From assembly GCF_004353845.1 (NCBI RefSeq), contig NZ_CP037864.1, positions 682,001-746,000 on the forward strand: a stretch of DNA of 64,000 nt. Direction: 5' to 3'. Position 1 is the stretch's first letter; the number at the start of each line of letters is the position of its first letter. This DNA comes from Citrobacter arsenatis. Lineage in GTDB: Bacteria; Pseudomonadota; Gammaproteobacteria; Enterobacterales; Enterobacteriaceae. Shown one piece after another: positions 41,250-50,468 of this stretch. The notes beneath the pieces were generated by a model. That model saw only the letters and a list, made by a program, of their open reading frames with translations, ran no database searches and was not told the DNA's origin. A program made the position numbers and the translations under genes.

Positions 41250-41362
41250 CGTTGATTCCTTTTTATCCCGAAGGTGTGACGCCATTGTAGAAAGCAACGC
41301 CATCGCAACCTTTGATCCGGATGCGCCTGATGCCACCGCATCCCCTCAGGAAAGATGATTTA

Positions 41363-41378
41363 TTTGAAGTGGATCTCA
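41363..41378. promoter_or_regulatory. Upstream CRP site of deoP2
   Basis: TTTGA-AGTGGA-TCTCA matches the half-site spacing of CRP and is at the same place as CRP-1 in E. coli deoP2. CytR binds between the two CRP sites there. Confidence 0.72.
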
Positions 41379-41415
41379 TTAGAGTAATGCAAATCTGTAT
41401 GTGGTTTTCATTAAC

Positions 41416-41431
41416 TGTGATGTATATCGAA
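41416..41431. promoter_or_regulatory. Downstream CRP site of deoP2
   Basis: TGTGA-TGTATA-TCGAA corresponds to CRP-2 of E. coli deoP2, 53 bp after the first site, which is the spacing that lets CRP and CytR bind side by side. Confidence 0.78.
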
Positions 41432-41448
41432 GTGTAATAGCGAGCGGA

Positions 41449-41464
41449 TGTTAGAATACTAACA
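41449..41464. promoter_or_regulatory. DeoR operator deoO2 (deoP2)
   Basis: TGTTAGAATACTAACA differs at one base from the perfect operator in yjjI and equals, from memory, the K-12 deoO2 sequence. It overlaps the P2 promoter, about 50 bp before deoC. Confidence 0.9.
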
Positions 41465-41510
41465 AACTCGCAAGGTGAAATTTTATACGGCGATGCCGTT
41501 GGAGAATGTT

Positions 41511-42290
41511 ATGACCGATTTAACAGCAAGCAGCCTGCGTGCACTGAAACTGATGGACCTGACCACTCTGAATGACGACGACACCAATGAAAAAGTGATC
41601 GCGCTGTGTCATCAGGCGAAAACCCCGGTTGGCAACACTGCCGCAATCTGTATCTATCCGCGTTTCATCCCTATTGCGCGTAAGACTCTGAAAGAGCAGG
41701 GCACACCGGACATCCGTATTGCAACCGTCACCAACTTCCCGCACGGCAACGACGACATCGAGATTGCGCTGGCTGAAACCCGCGCGGCGATTGCCTACGG
41801 TGCAGATGAAGTTGACGTGGTGTTCCCTTATCGTGCGCTGATTGCTGGCAACGAGCAGATTGGTTTTGACCTGGTGAAAGCTTGTAAAGACGCCTGTGCA
41901 GCGGCAAACGTGCTGCTGAAAGTGATCATCGAAACCGGTGAACTGAAAGAAGAAGCGCTGATTCGCAAAGCCTCTGAAATCTCCATCAAAGCCGGTGCGG
42001 ATTTCATCAAAACCTCTACCGGTAAAGTGCCGGTTAATGCGACCCCGGAAAGCGCACGCATCATGATGGAAGTGATCCGCGACATGGGCGTTTCTAAAAC
42101 CGTAGGGTTCAAACCGGCTGGCGGCGTGCGTACTGCAGAAGATGCACAGCAGTTCCTGGCCATTGCTGATGAACTGTTTGGCGCTGACTGGGCCGATTCC
42201 CGTCACTACCGTTTTGGCGCATCCAGCCTGTTGGCTAGCCTGCTGAAAGCGCTGGGCCACGGCGACGGTAAGAGCGCTAGCAGCTACTAA
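41511..42290 (+). CDS. deoC: DeoC, deoxyribose-phosphate aldolase
   Basis: 259-residue class I aldolase that splits 2-deoxyribose 5-phosphate into glyceraldehyde 3-phosphate and acetaldehyde. The Schiff-base lysine K167 is in FIKTSTGK, and K201 in VGFKPAGGVRT assists. I chose the ATG at 41511 (MTDLTASS), the K-12 start; an in-frame ATG 36 bp upstream is not supported. It is the first gene of deoCABD, controlled by DeoR, CytR and CRP. A BIME separates it from deoA. Confidence 0.97.
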   Translation: MTDLTASSLRALKLMDLTTLNDDDTNEKVIALCHQAKTPVGNTAAICIYPRFIPIARKTLKEQGTPDIRIATVTNFPHGNDDIEIALAETRAAIAYGADEVDVVFPYRALIAGNEQIGFDLVKACKDACAAANVLLKVIIETGELKEEALIRKASEISIKAGADFIKTSTGKVPVNATPESARIMMEVIRDMGVSKTVGFKPAGGVRTAEDAQQFLAIADELFGADWADSRHYRFGASSLLASLLKALGHGDGKSASSY

Positions 42291-42314
42291 GCCTTATATT
42301 GCCGGAGCTGTAGC

Positions 42315-42391
42315 GACGTAGGCTGGATAAGGCGCAGCCGCCATCCGGCATTAAGACGATTGCCGGGTGGCGCGTTGCTTACCCGGCCTAC
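42315..42391. repeat. BIME between deoC and deoA
   Basis: Two opposed REP arms (GGCTGGATAAGGCGCAGCCGCCATCC at about 42319-42350 and GCCGGGTGGCGCGTTGCTTACCC at about 42362-42386). It lies within the operon and may stabilise the upstream deoC message. Confidence 0.85.
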
Positions 42392-42425
42392 AACGGCCTT
42401 CTACTCTTTTCCCCTGGGGGTTACC

Positions 42426-43748
42426 GTGTTTCTCGCACAAGAAATTATTCGTAAAAAACGTGATGGTCATGCGCTGAGCGATGAAGAAATTCGTTTCTTT
42501 ATCAATGGTATTCGCGACAACACCATCTCCGAAGGGCAAATCGCCGCCCTGGCGATGACCATTTTCTTCCACGATATGACAATGCCTGAGCGAGTTTCGC
42601 TGACCATGGCAATGCGTGATTCAGGAACCGTGCTGGACTGGAAAAGCCTGCAGCTGAACGGCCCGATTGTGGATAAACACTCTACCGGCGGCGTGGGTGA
42701 CGTAACGTCACTGATGTTAGGCCCGATGGTTGCTGCGTGTGGTGGCTATATTCCGATGATCTCTGGGCGTGGCCTGGGGCACACCGGCGGTACGCTTGAT
42801 AAACTGGAAGCCATTCCAGGATTTGACATCTTCCCGGACGACGCGCGTTTTCGTGAAATTATTAAAGACGTGGGTGTGGCGATTATTGGGCAAACCAGCT
42901 CGCTCGCACCGGCGGATAAACGTTTTTATGCCACCCGCGATATTACCGCGACGGTGGATTCCATCCCGCTGATTACCGGTTCCATTCTGGCGAAAAAGCT
43001 GGCCGAAGGTCTGGATGCGCTGGTGATGGATGTGAAAGTGGGCAGCGGCGCCTTTATGCCGACCTACGAGCTTTCTGAAGCCCTTGCCGAAGCGATTGTC
43101 GGCGTGGCGAACGGTGCAGGTGTACGTACCACCGCGCTGTTAACTGATATGAACCAGGTGCTGGCTTCCAGCGCAGGTAACGCGGTAGAAGTCCGCGAAG
43201 CGGTACAGTTCCTGACCGGGGAATACCGTAATCCACGTCTGTTAGACGTCACCATGGCGCTGTGCGTGGAAATGCTGATCTCCGGCAAGCTGGCGAAAGA
43301 TGACGCCGAAGCCCGTGCGAAATTGCAGGCGGTGCTGGATAACGGCAAAGCGGCAGAGATTTTTGGGCGCATGGTGGCGGCGCAGAAAGGCCCGACCGAT
43401 TTCGTCGAAAATTATGCGAAGTACCTGCCGACGGCAATGCTCAGCAAAGCGGTATATGCTGATACCGAAGGCTTTGTCAGCGCTATGGATACCCGTGCGC
43501 TGGGAATGGCGGTCGTTTCCATGGGTGGCGGTCGTCGTCAGGCATCGGACACTATCGATTACAGCGTTGGCTTTAGCGACATGGCGCGTTTGGGCGACAG
43601 CGTAGACGGACAGCGCCCGCTGGCGGTGATCCACGCCAAAGATGAAGCCAGCTGGCAGGAAGCGGCGAAAGCGGTCAAAGCGGCAATCAGCCTTGACGAT
43701 AAAGCGCCAGAAATTACACCGACAGTCTATCGTCGTATAACCGAATAA
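42426..43748 (+). CDS. deoA: DeoA, thymidine phosphorylase
   Basis: 440-residue enzyme that converts thymidine and phosphate into thymine and 2-deoxyribose 1-phosphate. The N-terminal alpha domain is followed by the phosphate-binding motif [11 protein letters not shown] (about 82-92), the family signature [16 protein letters not shown] (about 113-128) and KVGSGAFM (about 202-209). Start is the GTG at 42426 after GGGGGTTACC; this gives the K-12 length and sequence MFLAQEII. Confidence 0.97.
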
Positions 43749-43800
43749 CTGTATACTGATCTGATCGCTTTTTTGCGGCGCAAAAGGTACGGAGATTAAT

Positions 43801-45024
43801 ATGAAACGTGCATTTATTATGGTGCTGGACTCCTTTGGTATTGGTGCGACTGAAGATGCGGATCGCTTTGGCGACGTAGGCTCAGACACTATGGGACACA
43901 TTGCAGAAGCCTGTGCGAAAGGTGAAGCTGACAATGGTCGCAAAGGTCCACTGACTCTGCCTAACCTGACCCGCCTGGGCCTGGTGAAAGCTCACGAAGG
44001 TTCTACCGGTAAAATTGCTGCTGGCATGGACGGTAACGCGGAAGTGATCGGTGCCTACGCATGGGCGCATGAACTCTCTTCCGGCAAAGATACGCCGTCT
44101 GGCCACTGGGAAATCGCGGGTGTTCCGGTTCTGTTTGACTGGGGTTATTTCTCCGATCATGAAAACAGCTTCCCGCAGGAACTGCTGGATAAGCTGGTAA
44201 AACGTGCCAACCTGCCGGGCTACCTCGGCAACTGCCACTCTTCCGGTACCGTGATCCTGGATCAATTGGGTGAAGAGCATATGAAAACCGGCAAGCCGAT
44301 TTTCTATACCTCCGCTGACTCCGTGTTCCAGATTGCCTGCCATGAAGAGACGTTTGGTCTGGATAAACTCTACGAGCTGTGCGAAATCGCACGTGAAGAA
44401 CTGACCGAAGGTGGTTACAACATCGGCCGTGTTATCGCACGTCCGTTCATCGGTGATAAGGCCGGTAACTTCCAGCGTACCGGTAACCGTCACGACCTGG
44501 CCGTTGAGCCGCCAGCACCGACCGTGCTGCAGAAACTGGTCGACGAGAAAGACGGTCACGTGGTTTCCGTCGGTAAAATCGCGGATATCTACGCTAACTG
44601 CGGCATCACCAAAAAAGTGAAAGCCACCGGTCTGGACGCGCTGTTCGACGCCACCATCAAAGAGATGAAAGAAGCCGGTGATAAGACTATTGTCTTCACC
44701 AACTTCGTTGATTTCGACTCTTCCTGGGGACATCGTCGCGATATCGCCGGTTACGCCGCGGGTCTGGAACTGTTCGACCGCCGCCTGCCTGAGCTGATGG
44801 AGCTGGTAGGTGAAGATGACATTCTGATCCTGACCGCCGACCACGGCTGCGACCCGAGCTGGACAGGCACTGACCACACCCGTGAGCACATTCCGGTACT
44901 GGTCTACGGCCCGAAAGTGAAACCGGGCTCTTTAGGCCACCGTGAAACCTTCGCGGATATCGGTCAGACGCTGGCGAGTTACTTTGGTACGTCGCCAATG
45001 GACTACGGTAAAAACATGCTGTAA
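43801..45024 (+). CDS. deoB: DeoB, phosphopentomutase
   Basis: 407-residue alkaline-phosphatase-superfamily mutase that interconverts (deoxy)ribose 1- and 5-phosphates, feeding DeoC. Metal ligands are in MVLDSFGIGA (about 7-16) and TADHGCDPSW and TDHTREHIPV near the C-terminus. The phosphorylated threonine lies in SGKDTPSGHWE (about 96-106). Length equals K-12 DeoB. Its stop codon directly abuts an ERIC element. Confidence 0.97.
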   Translation: MKRAFIMVLDSFGIGATEDADRFGDVGSDTMGHIAEACAKGEADNGRKGPLTLPNLTRLGLVKAHEGSTGKIAAGMDGNAEVIGAYAWAHELSSGKDTPSGHWEIAGVPVLFDWGYFSDHENSFPQELLDKLVKRANLPGYLGNCHSSGTVILDQLGEEHMKTGKPIFYTSADSVFQIACHEETFGLDKLYELCEIAREELTEGGYNIGRVIARPFIGDKAGNFQRTGNRHDLAVEPPAPTVLQKLVDEKDGHVVSVGKIADIYANCGITKKVKATGLDALFDATIKEMKEAGDKTIVFTNFVDFDSSWGHRRDIAGYAAGLELFDRRLPELMELVGEDDILILTADHGCDPSWTGTDHTREHIPVLVYGPKVKPGSLGHRETFADIGQTLASYFGTSPMDYGKNML

Positions 45025-45147
45025 TACCCGTTGTCTTTCGCGCTGTAGATGCGTTGACTTCATTCGCTCACCCCGGTCACATAGTTAATCTATGCTCCGG
45101 GGATTCACGAATTCGTCGCCTTCCTACAACGCGAAATCCTTAGGGTA
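45025..45147. repeat. ERIC element between deoB and deoD
   Basis: A 123-bp element with terminal inverted repeat TACCC (45025-45029) and GGGTA (45143-45147). The minus strand carries ERIC core blocks: GTGAATCCCCGGAGC, a central stem, and GTGACCGGGGTGAGCG, then ACAGCGCGAAAGACAACGGG. It starts at the very next base after the deoB stop codon and lies inside the operon. Confidence 0.9.
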
Positions 45148-45160
45148 TTTGAATACGTTT

Positions 45161-45196
45161 TGTAGGCCTGATAAGGCGTAGCCGCCACCAGGCAAT
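45161..45196. repeat. Single REP element before deoD
   Basis: GTAGGCCTGATAAGGC and GCCGCCACCAGGC form one REP palindrome, 14 bp downstream of the ERIC element and 23 bp before the deoD start. Confidence 0.75.
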
Positions 45197-45218
45197 AACA
45201 ACAAGATAAGGATAAAAA

Positions 45219-45938
45219 ATGGCAACTCCACATATTAATGCAGAAATGGGTGATTTCGCTGACGTCGTATTGATGCCGGGCGACCCGCTGCGTGCAAAGC
45301 ATATTGCTGAAACTTTCCTCGAAGATGTTCGTGAAGTGAACAACGTTCGCGGCATGTTAGGCTTCACCGGTACTTACAAAGGCCGTAAGATCTCCGTAAT
45401 GGGCCACGGTATGGGCATCCCTTCCTGCTCCATCTACACCAAAGAGCTGATCACCGATTTCGGCGTGAAGAAAATCATTCGCGTCGGCTCCTGCGGCGCT
45501 GTGCGTATGGACGTGAAACTGCGTGACGTGGTTATCGGTATGGGTGCCTGCACCGACTCCAAAGTTAACCGTATCCGCTTTAAAGACCATGACTTCGCCG
45601 CTATCGCTGACTTCGACATGGTGCGTAACGCCGTTGATGCGGCAAAAGCACTGGGCGTGGACGCACGCGTGGGTAACCTGTTCTCCGCTGACCTGTTCTA
45701 CTCTCCGGACGGTGAAATGTTCGATGTGATGGAAAAATACGGCGTGCTGGGCGTGGAAATGGAAGCGGCGGGCATCTACGGCGTTGCGGCTGAATTTGGT
45801 GCGAAAGCGCTGACCATCTGCACCGTGTCCGACCATATCCGTACTCACGAGCAGACCACTGCTGCTGAACGTCAGACGACCTTCAACGACATGATCAAAA
45901 TCGCACTGGAATCCGTTCTGCTGGGCGATAAAGAGTAA
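45219..45938 (+). CDS. deoD: DeoD, purine nucleoside phosphorylase
   Basis: 239-residue hexameric phosphorylase that splits purine (deoxy)nucleosides into base and (deoxy)ribose 1-phosphate. Family marks are the start [20 protein letters not shown], phosphate-site R24 in [14 protein letters not shown] (about 89-94), the purine-site EMEAAGIYG (about 179-187) and catalytic Asp in VSDHI (about 202-206). AAGGATAAAA precedes the ATG. It is the last gene of the deo operon; it could also have its own expression, since an ERIC and REP lie before it. Confidence 0.97.
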
Positions 45939-45949
45939 GACTGTGTTAT

Positions 45950-46025
45950 GCCCGGTGGCGCTGCGCTTACCGGGCCTACAAGGGCTCGCGATCGTAGGCC
46001 GGATAAGGCGTAGCCGCCATCCGGC
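45950..46025. repeat. BIME between convergent deoD and lplA
   Basis: Opposed REP arms GCCCGGTGGCGCTGCGC...ACCGGGC and GGCCGGATAAGGCG...CCATCCGGC, the second followed by eight T residues on the plus strand (46025-46034), so it may also terminate the deo transcript. Confidence 0.85.
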
Positions 46026-46034
46026 TTTTTTTTA

Positions 46035-47051
46035 TTAACGTACCGCTCCGGCAATCCACGCCGATAATTCTCGTAGTTCTTTCTCCTGCTCAGGGAAATC
46101 AACCAGCAGCGCCTCGCACTCCTGTTGCAGCATATCCGCCCGATACAAGCACCCTTGCAGACGACCCGCCAGCGCTTCTAACGGCGCGGGATTAAGGCTG
46201 TCGGTAAACACCTGCGTGCGCGTGATATGACCTTTTTCGACGTCGAAATGCAGCTCAACGCCGCCCCAGGTGAAACGCTCGTCCAGCAGGTGCGAGAAAG
46301 CAGGCGCCTGACCAAAATTCCACTCCCAACTGCTCTGGCGGGCAAAGGTGTCGGCAAAGTTCGGCAGATCCGGCGTTTTATCCGGCGAAATAATTTCCGC
46401 TTCGACACGTTCGCCGTAGTGGGTAAAAAAGGCTTCCGTGATGGCCTGACAGACCTGTTGATGGGTAATGCCCGGCAACAGTTCTGTTAAATTCGCCACC
46501 CGCGAGCGAACTGAAGTGATGCCTTTGGCGGCAAGCTTCTTTTTATCGGGATTAAGATAGTTTGCCAGGCGGCTGAGATCGGCATTTAACAGCAGCGTGC
46601 CGTGGTGGAATCCGCGATCTTTCGTTTCCCGATAAGCAGAGCCGGACACTTTGCGATCGCCGTCCGGCGTTTTGACTACCAGATCGTTACGCCCGGAGGC
46701 ATCGGCCTCTACGCCCAGCGCGTTCAGGGCATTGAGAACAATCGCAGTCGAGATGGTTTTGTCGTACTCCGGCTTACCGGCCATAAAGGTAAAGCAGGTA
46801 TTGCCTAAGTCATGGAATACCGCGCCACCGCCGCTGCTGCGTCGGGCGAGCCGCACGTTGTCTTCCTCCATGCGGCGGGTATTACACTCTTTCCACGGGT
46901 TTTGTGCCCGGCCAATCACCACCGTATCGGCGTTACGCCATAAAAACAAAACGCGCTGCGTGGCGGGCATCTGGCGAAAAATGCACTCTTCGACCGCGAG
47001 GTTAAACCACGGGTCGTAAGAGTCTGAGATAAGCAGGCGTAGTGATGTCAT
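46035..47051 (-). CDS. lplA: LplA, lipoate-protein ligase A
   Basis: 338-residue ligase that activates lipoate with ATP and attaches it to lipoyl domains of pyruvate and 2-oxoglutarate dehydrogenases and GcvH. The signature RRSSGGGAVFHDLGNTCFTF (about 69-88) and catalytic lysine region GRKVSGSAY-like (here GDRKVSGSAYR, about 130-140, with K133) are present. The C-terminal accessory domain starts near 250. Length equals K-12 LplA. It lies 37 bp after ytjB on the same strand and is probably cotranscribed. Confidence 0.96.
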   Translation of the reverse strand: MTSLRLLISDSYDPWFNLAVEECIFRQMPATQRVLFLWRNADTVVIGRAQNPWKECNTRRMEEDNVRLARRSSGGGAVFHDLGNTCFTFMAGKPEYDKTISTAIVLNALNALGVEADASGRNDLVVKTPDGDRKVSGSAYRETKDRGFHHGTLLLNADLSRLANYLNPDKKKLAAKGITSVRSRVANLTELLPGITHQQVCQAITEAFFTHYGERVEAEIISPDKTPDLPNFADTFARQSSWEWNFGQAPAFSHLLDERFTWGGVELHFDVEKGHITRTQVFTDSLNPAPLEALAGRLQGCLYRADMLQQECEALLVDFPEQEKELRELSAWIAGAVR

Positions 47052-47088
47052 GGTTGATTTCCCTTCTGTTTTACGGTTTTTACTGCTT

Positions 47089-47730
47089 TTACTCTATCTT
47101 CTCGTTGTCTTCTTCCTGCACCGGTTTGTTGGCGGTGAGAAGGAAAGGAGATTGTTGCCATCGGGTACGCTTGCCTTGCAATAAGGTACGGGTCAGCACC
47201 ACACCGATTGCCAGTGACAGAAGCAGCATCAGGCGTAAGATGTTGGTGGTGTTATCCACCTGCTTGGCTTCAGTGGCAAGCGTGTGAGTATCCAGCGTCA
47301 GGCGCAGATAGCCCAGCGGACCATTTTTTCCCTGAATGGGTTCGACAATCTGCTGGTTAAAATAGCCCCCGGCTTTTTTGCCGTCGAGCGCCAGTCGGTC
47401 ACGAACGTTAACGCTCTCACCGGTACGGGTAATCAGGTCTCCCTGTTCGTCGTACACCCCTGCGTCCAGAATACGGCTACTCTCCGTCAGCTGCGTGAGC
47501 ACCGCCTTAATGCGCTTTTCATCCGGCGTTTCGGTACGCATCAATGGGGCGACGTTTAACGCGACCTGGCGAGCCAGCGTGCGGGCCAGCTCTTCGAGCT
47601 GCGGATTTCGCTGTTGCTGGTGGCTTTGACTAAACCAGGAGGCCCCCTGCATCAGAGCGACGAGCAGCGCCAGGCAGGACAATACAATCACTGCACGATG
47701 AAGTCGGAATTTCAGTTTTGTGCGAGCCAT
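47089..47730 (-). CDS. ytjB: YtjB (Smp), membrane protein
   Basis: 213-residue inner-membrane protein with an N-terminal helix (about 13-32) and a second near the C-terminus (about 165-185), leaving a periplasmic domain of about 130 residues. It belongs to the Smp/YtjB family, whose fold resembles sensor extracytoplasmic domains (DAGVYDEQGDLITRTGESVNVRD). The short cytosolic tail ends QEEDNEKIE. Function is unknown. It is divergent from serB across 115 bp, the K-12 order. Confidence 0.92.
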   Translation of the reverse strand: MARTKLKFRLHRAVIVLSCLALLVALMQGASWFSQSHQQQRNPQLEELARTLARQVALNVAPLMRTETPDEKRIKAVLTQLTESSRILDAGVYDEQGDLITRTGESVNVRDRLALDGKKAGGYFNQQIVEPIQGKNGPLGYLRLTLDTHTLATEAKQVDNTTNILRLMLLLSLAIGVVLTRTLLQGKRTRWQQSPFLLTANKPVQEEDNEKIE

Positions 47731-47845
47731 ATTCCACCTGCTGAAAATTTGAGACTTAATGTTGCCAGAAGCGCTGGTTACAGGGTAGCCTCATGCGTTA
47801 TTTTCCCCTGACGATTCCGACCCGAACGATTTTACAGGAGCTTTA

Positions 47846-48814
47846 ATGCCTAACATTACCTGGTGCGATCTACCTGAAGATGTCTCTCTGTGGCCAGGTC
47901 TGCCCCTCTCTTTAAGCGGTGATGAAGTGATGCCGCTGGATTACCACGCGGGCCGCAGTGGCTGGCTGCTGTACGGTCGTGGGCTGGATAAACAACGGTT
48001 AACGCAATACCAGAGTAAACTGGGCGCGGCGATGGTGATCGTGGCGGCGTGGTGCGTTGAGGATTATCAGGTCATTCGTCTGGCGGGCTCGTTAACGCCG
48101 CGCGCGGCAAAACTGGCGCACGACGCCAAACTGGATGTTGCACCGCTGGGTAAAATTCCGCACCTGCGCACGCCGGGTTTACTGGTGATGGACATGGATT
48201 CGACGGCCATCCAGATCGAGTGTATTGATGAAATTGCTAAACTGGCCGGAACCGGCGAGATGGTTGCCGAAGTCACGGAACGCGCAATGCGCGGTGAACT
48301 GGACTTTACTGCCAGCCTGCGCAGCCGCGTAGCGACGCTGAAGGGCGCTGATGCCAATATTCTGCACCAGGTGCGCGAAACGCTACCGCTGATGCCTGGC
48401 CTGACTCAACTGGTGTTAAAACTGGAAACGCTCGGCTGGAAAGTGGCAATCGCCTCCGGCGGCTTTACCTTCTTTGCCGATTATCTGCGTAACAAACTAC
48501 GCCTGACGGCGGCTGTGGCAAACGAGCTGGAGATCATGGACGGTAAATTCACCGGCAACGTGATCGGCGATATCGTCGATGCGCAGTACAAAGCCAATAC
48601 GTTAACCCGACTGGCGCAGGAGTATGAGATCCCGATGGCGCAGACGGTAGCGATCGGTGACGGCGCCAACGATCTGCCGATGATCAAAACTGCCGGACTG
48701 GGCATTGCGTATCATGCCAAGCCCAAAGTGAATGAAAAGACGGAGATTACTATCCGTCACGCTGACCTGATGGGCGTGTTCTGCATTCTCTCTGGCAGCA
48801 TGAACCAGAAATAA
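47846..48814 (+). CDS. serB: SerB, phosphoserine phosphatase
   Basis: 322-residue HAD phosphatase for the last step of serine synthesis. A non-catalytic N-terminal domain (about 1-105) precedes the HAD core: motif I DMDSTAIQIECIDEIA (about 115-130), motif II ASGGFT (about 202-207), motif III lysine, and motif IV GDGANDLPM (about 271-279). Length equals K-12 SerB. ACAGGAG precedes the ATG. radA follows after a REP and may be partly cotranscribed. Confidence 0.97.
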   Translation: MPNITWCDLPEDVSLWPGLPLSLSGDEVMPLDYHAGRSGWLLYGRGLDKQRLTQYQSKLGAAMVIVAAWCVEDYQVIRLAGSLTPRAAKLAHDAKLDVAPLGKIPHLRTPGLLVMDMDSTAIQIECIDEIAKLAGTGEMVAEVTERAMRGELDFTASLRSRVATLKGADANILHQVRETLPLMPGLTQLVLKLETLGWKVAIASGGFTFFADYLRNKLRLTAAVANELEIMDGKFTGNVIGDIVDAQYKANTLTRLAQEYEIPMAQTVAIGDGANDLPMIKTAGLGIAYHAKPKVNEKTEITIRHADLMGVFCILSGSMNQK

Positions 48815-48821
48815 TAAATTA

Positions 48822-48871
48822 CCGGATGGCAAGGTGACGTAGGCCGGATAAGCGCCCGCGCCATCCGGCAA
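48822..48871. repeat. REP element between serB and radA
   Basis: A REP arm GGCCGGATAAGCGC...CCATCCGGC at about 48842-48870, preceded by a partial arm (ACCGGATGGCAAGG). It ends 26 bp before the radA start. Confidence 0.78.
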
Positions 48872-48895
48872 AAGCGCTAACGAAAGAGGTAAAAC

Positions 48896-50278
48896 GTGGC
48901 AAAAGCTCCTAAACGCGCCTTTGTTTGTAACGAATGCGGGGCCGATTATCCGCGCTGGCAGGGGCAATGCAGCGCCTGCCAGGCCTGGAACACCATTACC
49001 GAGGTACGTCTTGCCGCGTCACCGACGGTGGCGCGTAACGAGCGGCTCAGCGGCTATGCCGGGAATGCGGGCGTCGCAAAAGTGCAGAAGCTGTCTGATA
49101 TCAGCCTTGAGGAACTGCCGCGTTTTTCCACCGGATTTAAAGAGTTTGACCGCGTGCTGGGCGGCGGGGTGGTGCCCGGCAGCGCCATTCTGATTGGCGG
49201 TAACCCCGGCGCGGGGAAATCTACGCTGCTGCTGCAAACGCTGTGCAAACTTGCTGAGCAGATGAAAACCCTGTACGTCACCGGCGAAGAGTCGCTGCAA
49301 CAGGTGGCGATGCGCGCGCATCGGTTGGGATTGCCGACGGCGAACCTGAACATGCTGTCGGAAACCAGTATCGAACAAATTTGCCTGATTGCCGAAGAAG
49401 AACAGCCGAAACTGATGGTGATCGATTCCATTCAGGTGATGCACATGGCGGATATTCAGTCTTCGCCGGGCAGCGTGGCCCAGGTGCGTGAAACGGCGGC
49501 TTACCTGACGCGCTTTGCCAAAACGCGCGGTGTGGCGATTGTGATGGTCGGCCACGTCACCAAAGACGGCTCGCTGGCCGGACCGAAGGTGCTGGAGCAC
49601 TGTATTGACTGCTCGGTGCTGCTCGACGGTGACGCCGATTCCCGCTTCCGTACTCTACGTAGCCATAAAAACCGCTTTGGCGCGGTGAATGAGCTGGGCG
49701 TCTTTGCCATGACCGAGCAGGGGCTTCGTGAAGTCAGCAACCCTTCCGCTATCTTCTTAAGCCGTGGCGATGAAGTCACCTCTGGCAGTTCAGTGATGGT
49801 GGTCTGGGAAGGCACGCGCCCGCTGCTGGTAGAGATTCAGGCGCTGGTCGATCACTCGATGATGGCGAACCCGCGTCGCGTGGCGGTCGGTCTGGAACAG
49901 AACCGTCTGGCGATTCTGCTGGCGGTGTTGCATCGTCACGGCGGCTTGCAGATGGCGGATCAGGACGTGTTCGTCAACGTGGTCGGCGGCGTAAAAGTTA
50001 CCGAAACCAGTGCCGATCTGGCGCTGCTGCTGGCAATGGTTTCCAGCCTGCGCGACAGGCCGCTGCCGCAGGACTTAGTGGTCTTTGGCGAAGTAGGACT
50101 GGCAGGCGAAATCCGTCCGGTACCCAGCGGCCAGGAGCGTATTTCGGAAGCAGCGAAGCACGGCTTTCGTCGGGCAATAGTTCCCGCCGCTAACGTGCCG
50201 AAGAAAGTACCGGAAGGGATGCAGGTCTTTGGCGTTAAGAAGCTTGCGGATGCGTTAAGCGTGTTTGACGACCTATAA
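48896..50278 (+). CDS. radA: RadA, DNA recombination/branch-migration ATPase
   Basis: 460-residue RecA-like protein that helps process recombination intermediates. An N-terminal zinc finger (C11, C14, C28, C31 in CNECG...CSAC) is followed by Walker A GGNPGAGKST (about 97-106), the RadA-specific SHKNRFG motif (about 256-262), and a C-terminal Lon-protease-like domain (about 300-455). Start is the GTG at 48896 after GAAAGAGGTAAAAC, giving the K-12 length. Confidence 0.97.
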   Translation: MAKAPKRAFVCNECGADYPRWQGQCSACQAWNTITEVRLAASPTVARNERLSGYAGNAGVAKVQKLSDISLEELPRFSTGFKEFDRVLGGGVVPGSAILIGGNPGAGKSTLLLQTLCKLAEQMKTLYVTGEESLQQVAMRAHRLGLPTANLNMLSETSIEQICLIAEEEQPKLMVIDSIQVMHMADIQSSPGSVAQVRETAAYLTRFAKTRGVAIVMVGHVTKDGSLAGPKVLEHCIDCSVLLDGDADSRFRTLRSHKNRFGAVNELGVFAMTEQGLREVSNPSAIFLSRGDEVTSGSSVMVVWEGTRPLLVEIQALVDHSMMANPRRVAVGLEQNRLAILLAVLHRHGGLQMADQDVFVNVVGGVKVTETSADLALLLAMVSSLRDRPLPQDLVVFGEVGLAGEIRPVPSGQERISEAAKHGFRRAIVPAANVPKKVPEGMQVFGVKKLADALSVFDDL

Positions 50279-50311
50279 TAAAATGCCCGTCGTCTTTCCG
50301 GCGGCAGATTT

Positions 50312-50436
50312 TGTAGGCCAGATAAGCGAAGCGCCATCAGGCTGCATGTGGTGAAAGTGCCGGATGGCGACGCAATGCGTCTTATCCGGCCTACGGATTG
50401 ATGTTGTAGGCCTGATAAGCGAAGCGCCATCAGGCA
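50312..50436. repeat. BIME cluster (three REP arms) between radA and nadR
   Basis: Three REP arms alternate: GGCCAGATAAGCGAAGCGCCATC (about 50316-50341), GCCGGATGGCGACGC...TTATCCGGCC (about 50359-50392) and GGCCTGATAAGCGAAGCGCCATCAGGC (about 50409-50435). The array ends 33 bp before the nadR start, leaving little space for a promoter. Confidence 0.87.
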
Positions 50437-50468
50437 GTGTTACGCGATTTTTCCAGCAGGAGGCTCTT

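Noticed and set aside
43882..44889. Long minus-strand frame (335 codons) opposite deoB
   Set aside because: Antisense shadow caused by deoB codon usage; deoB is full length and conserved.
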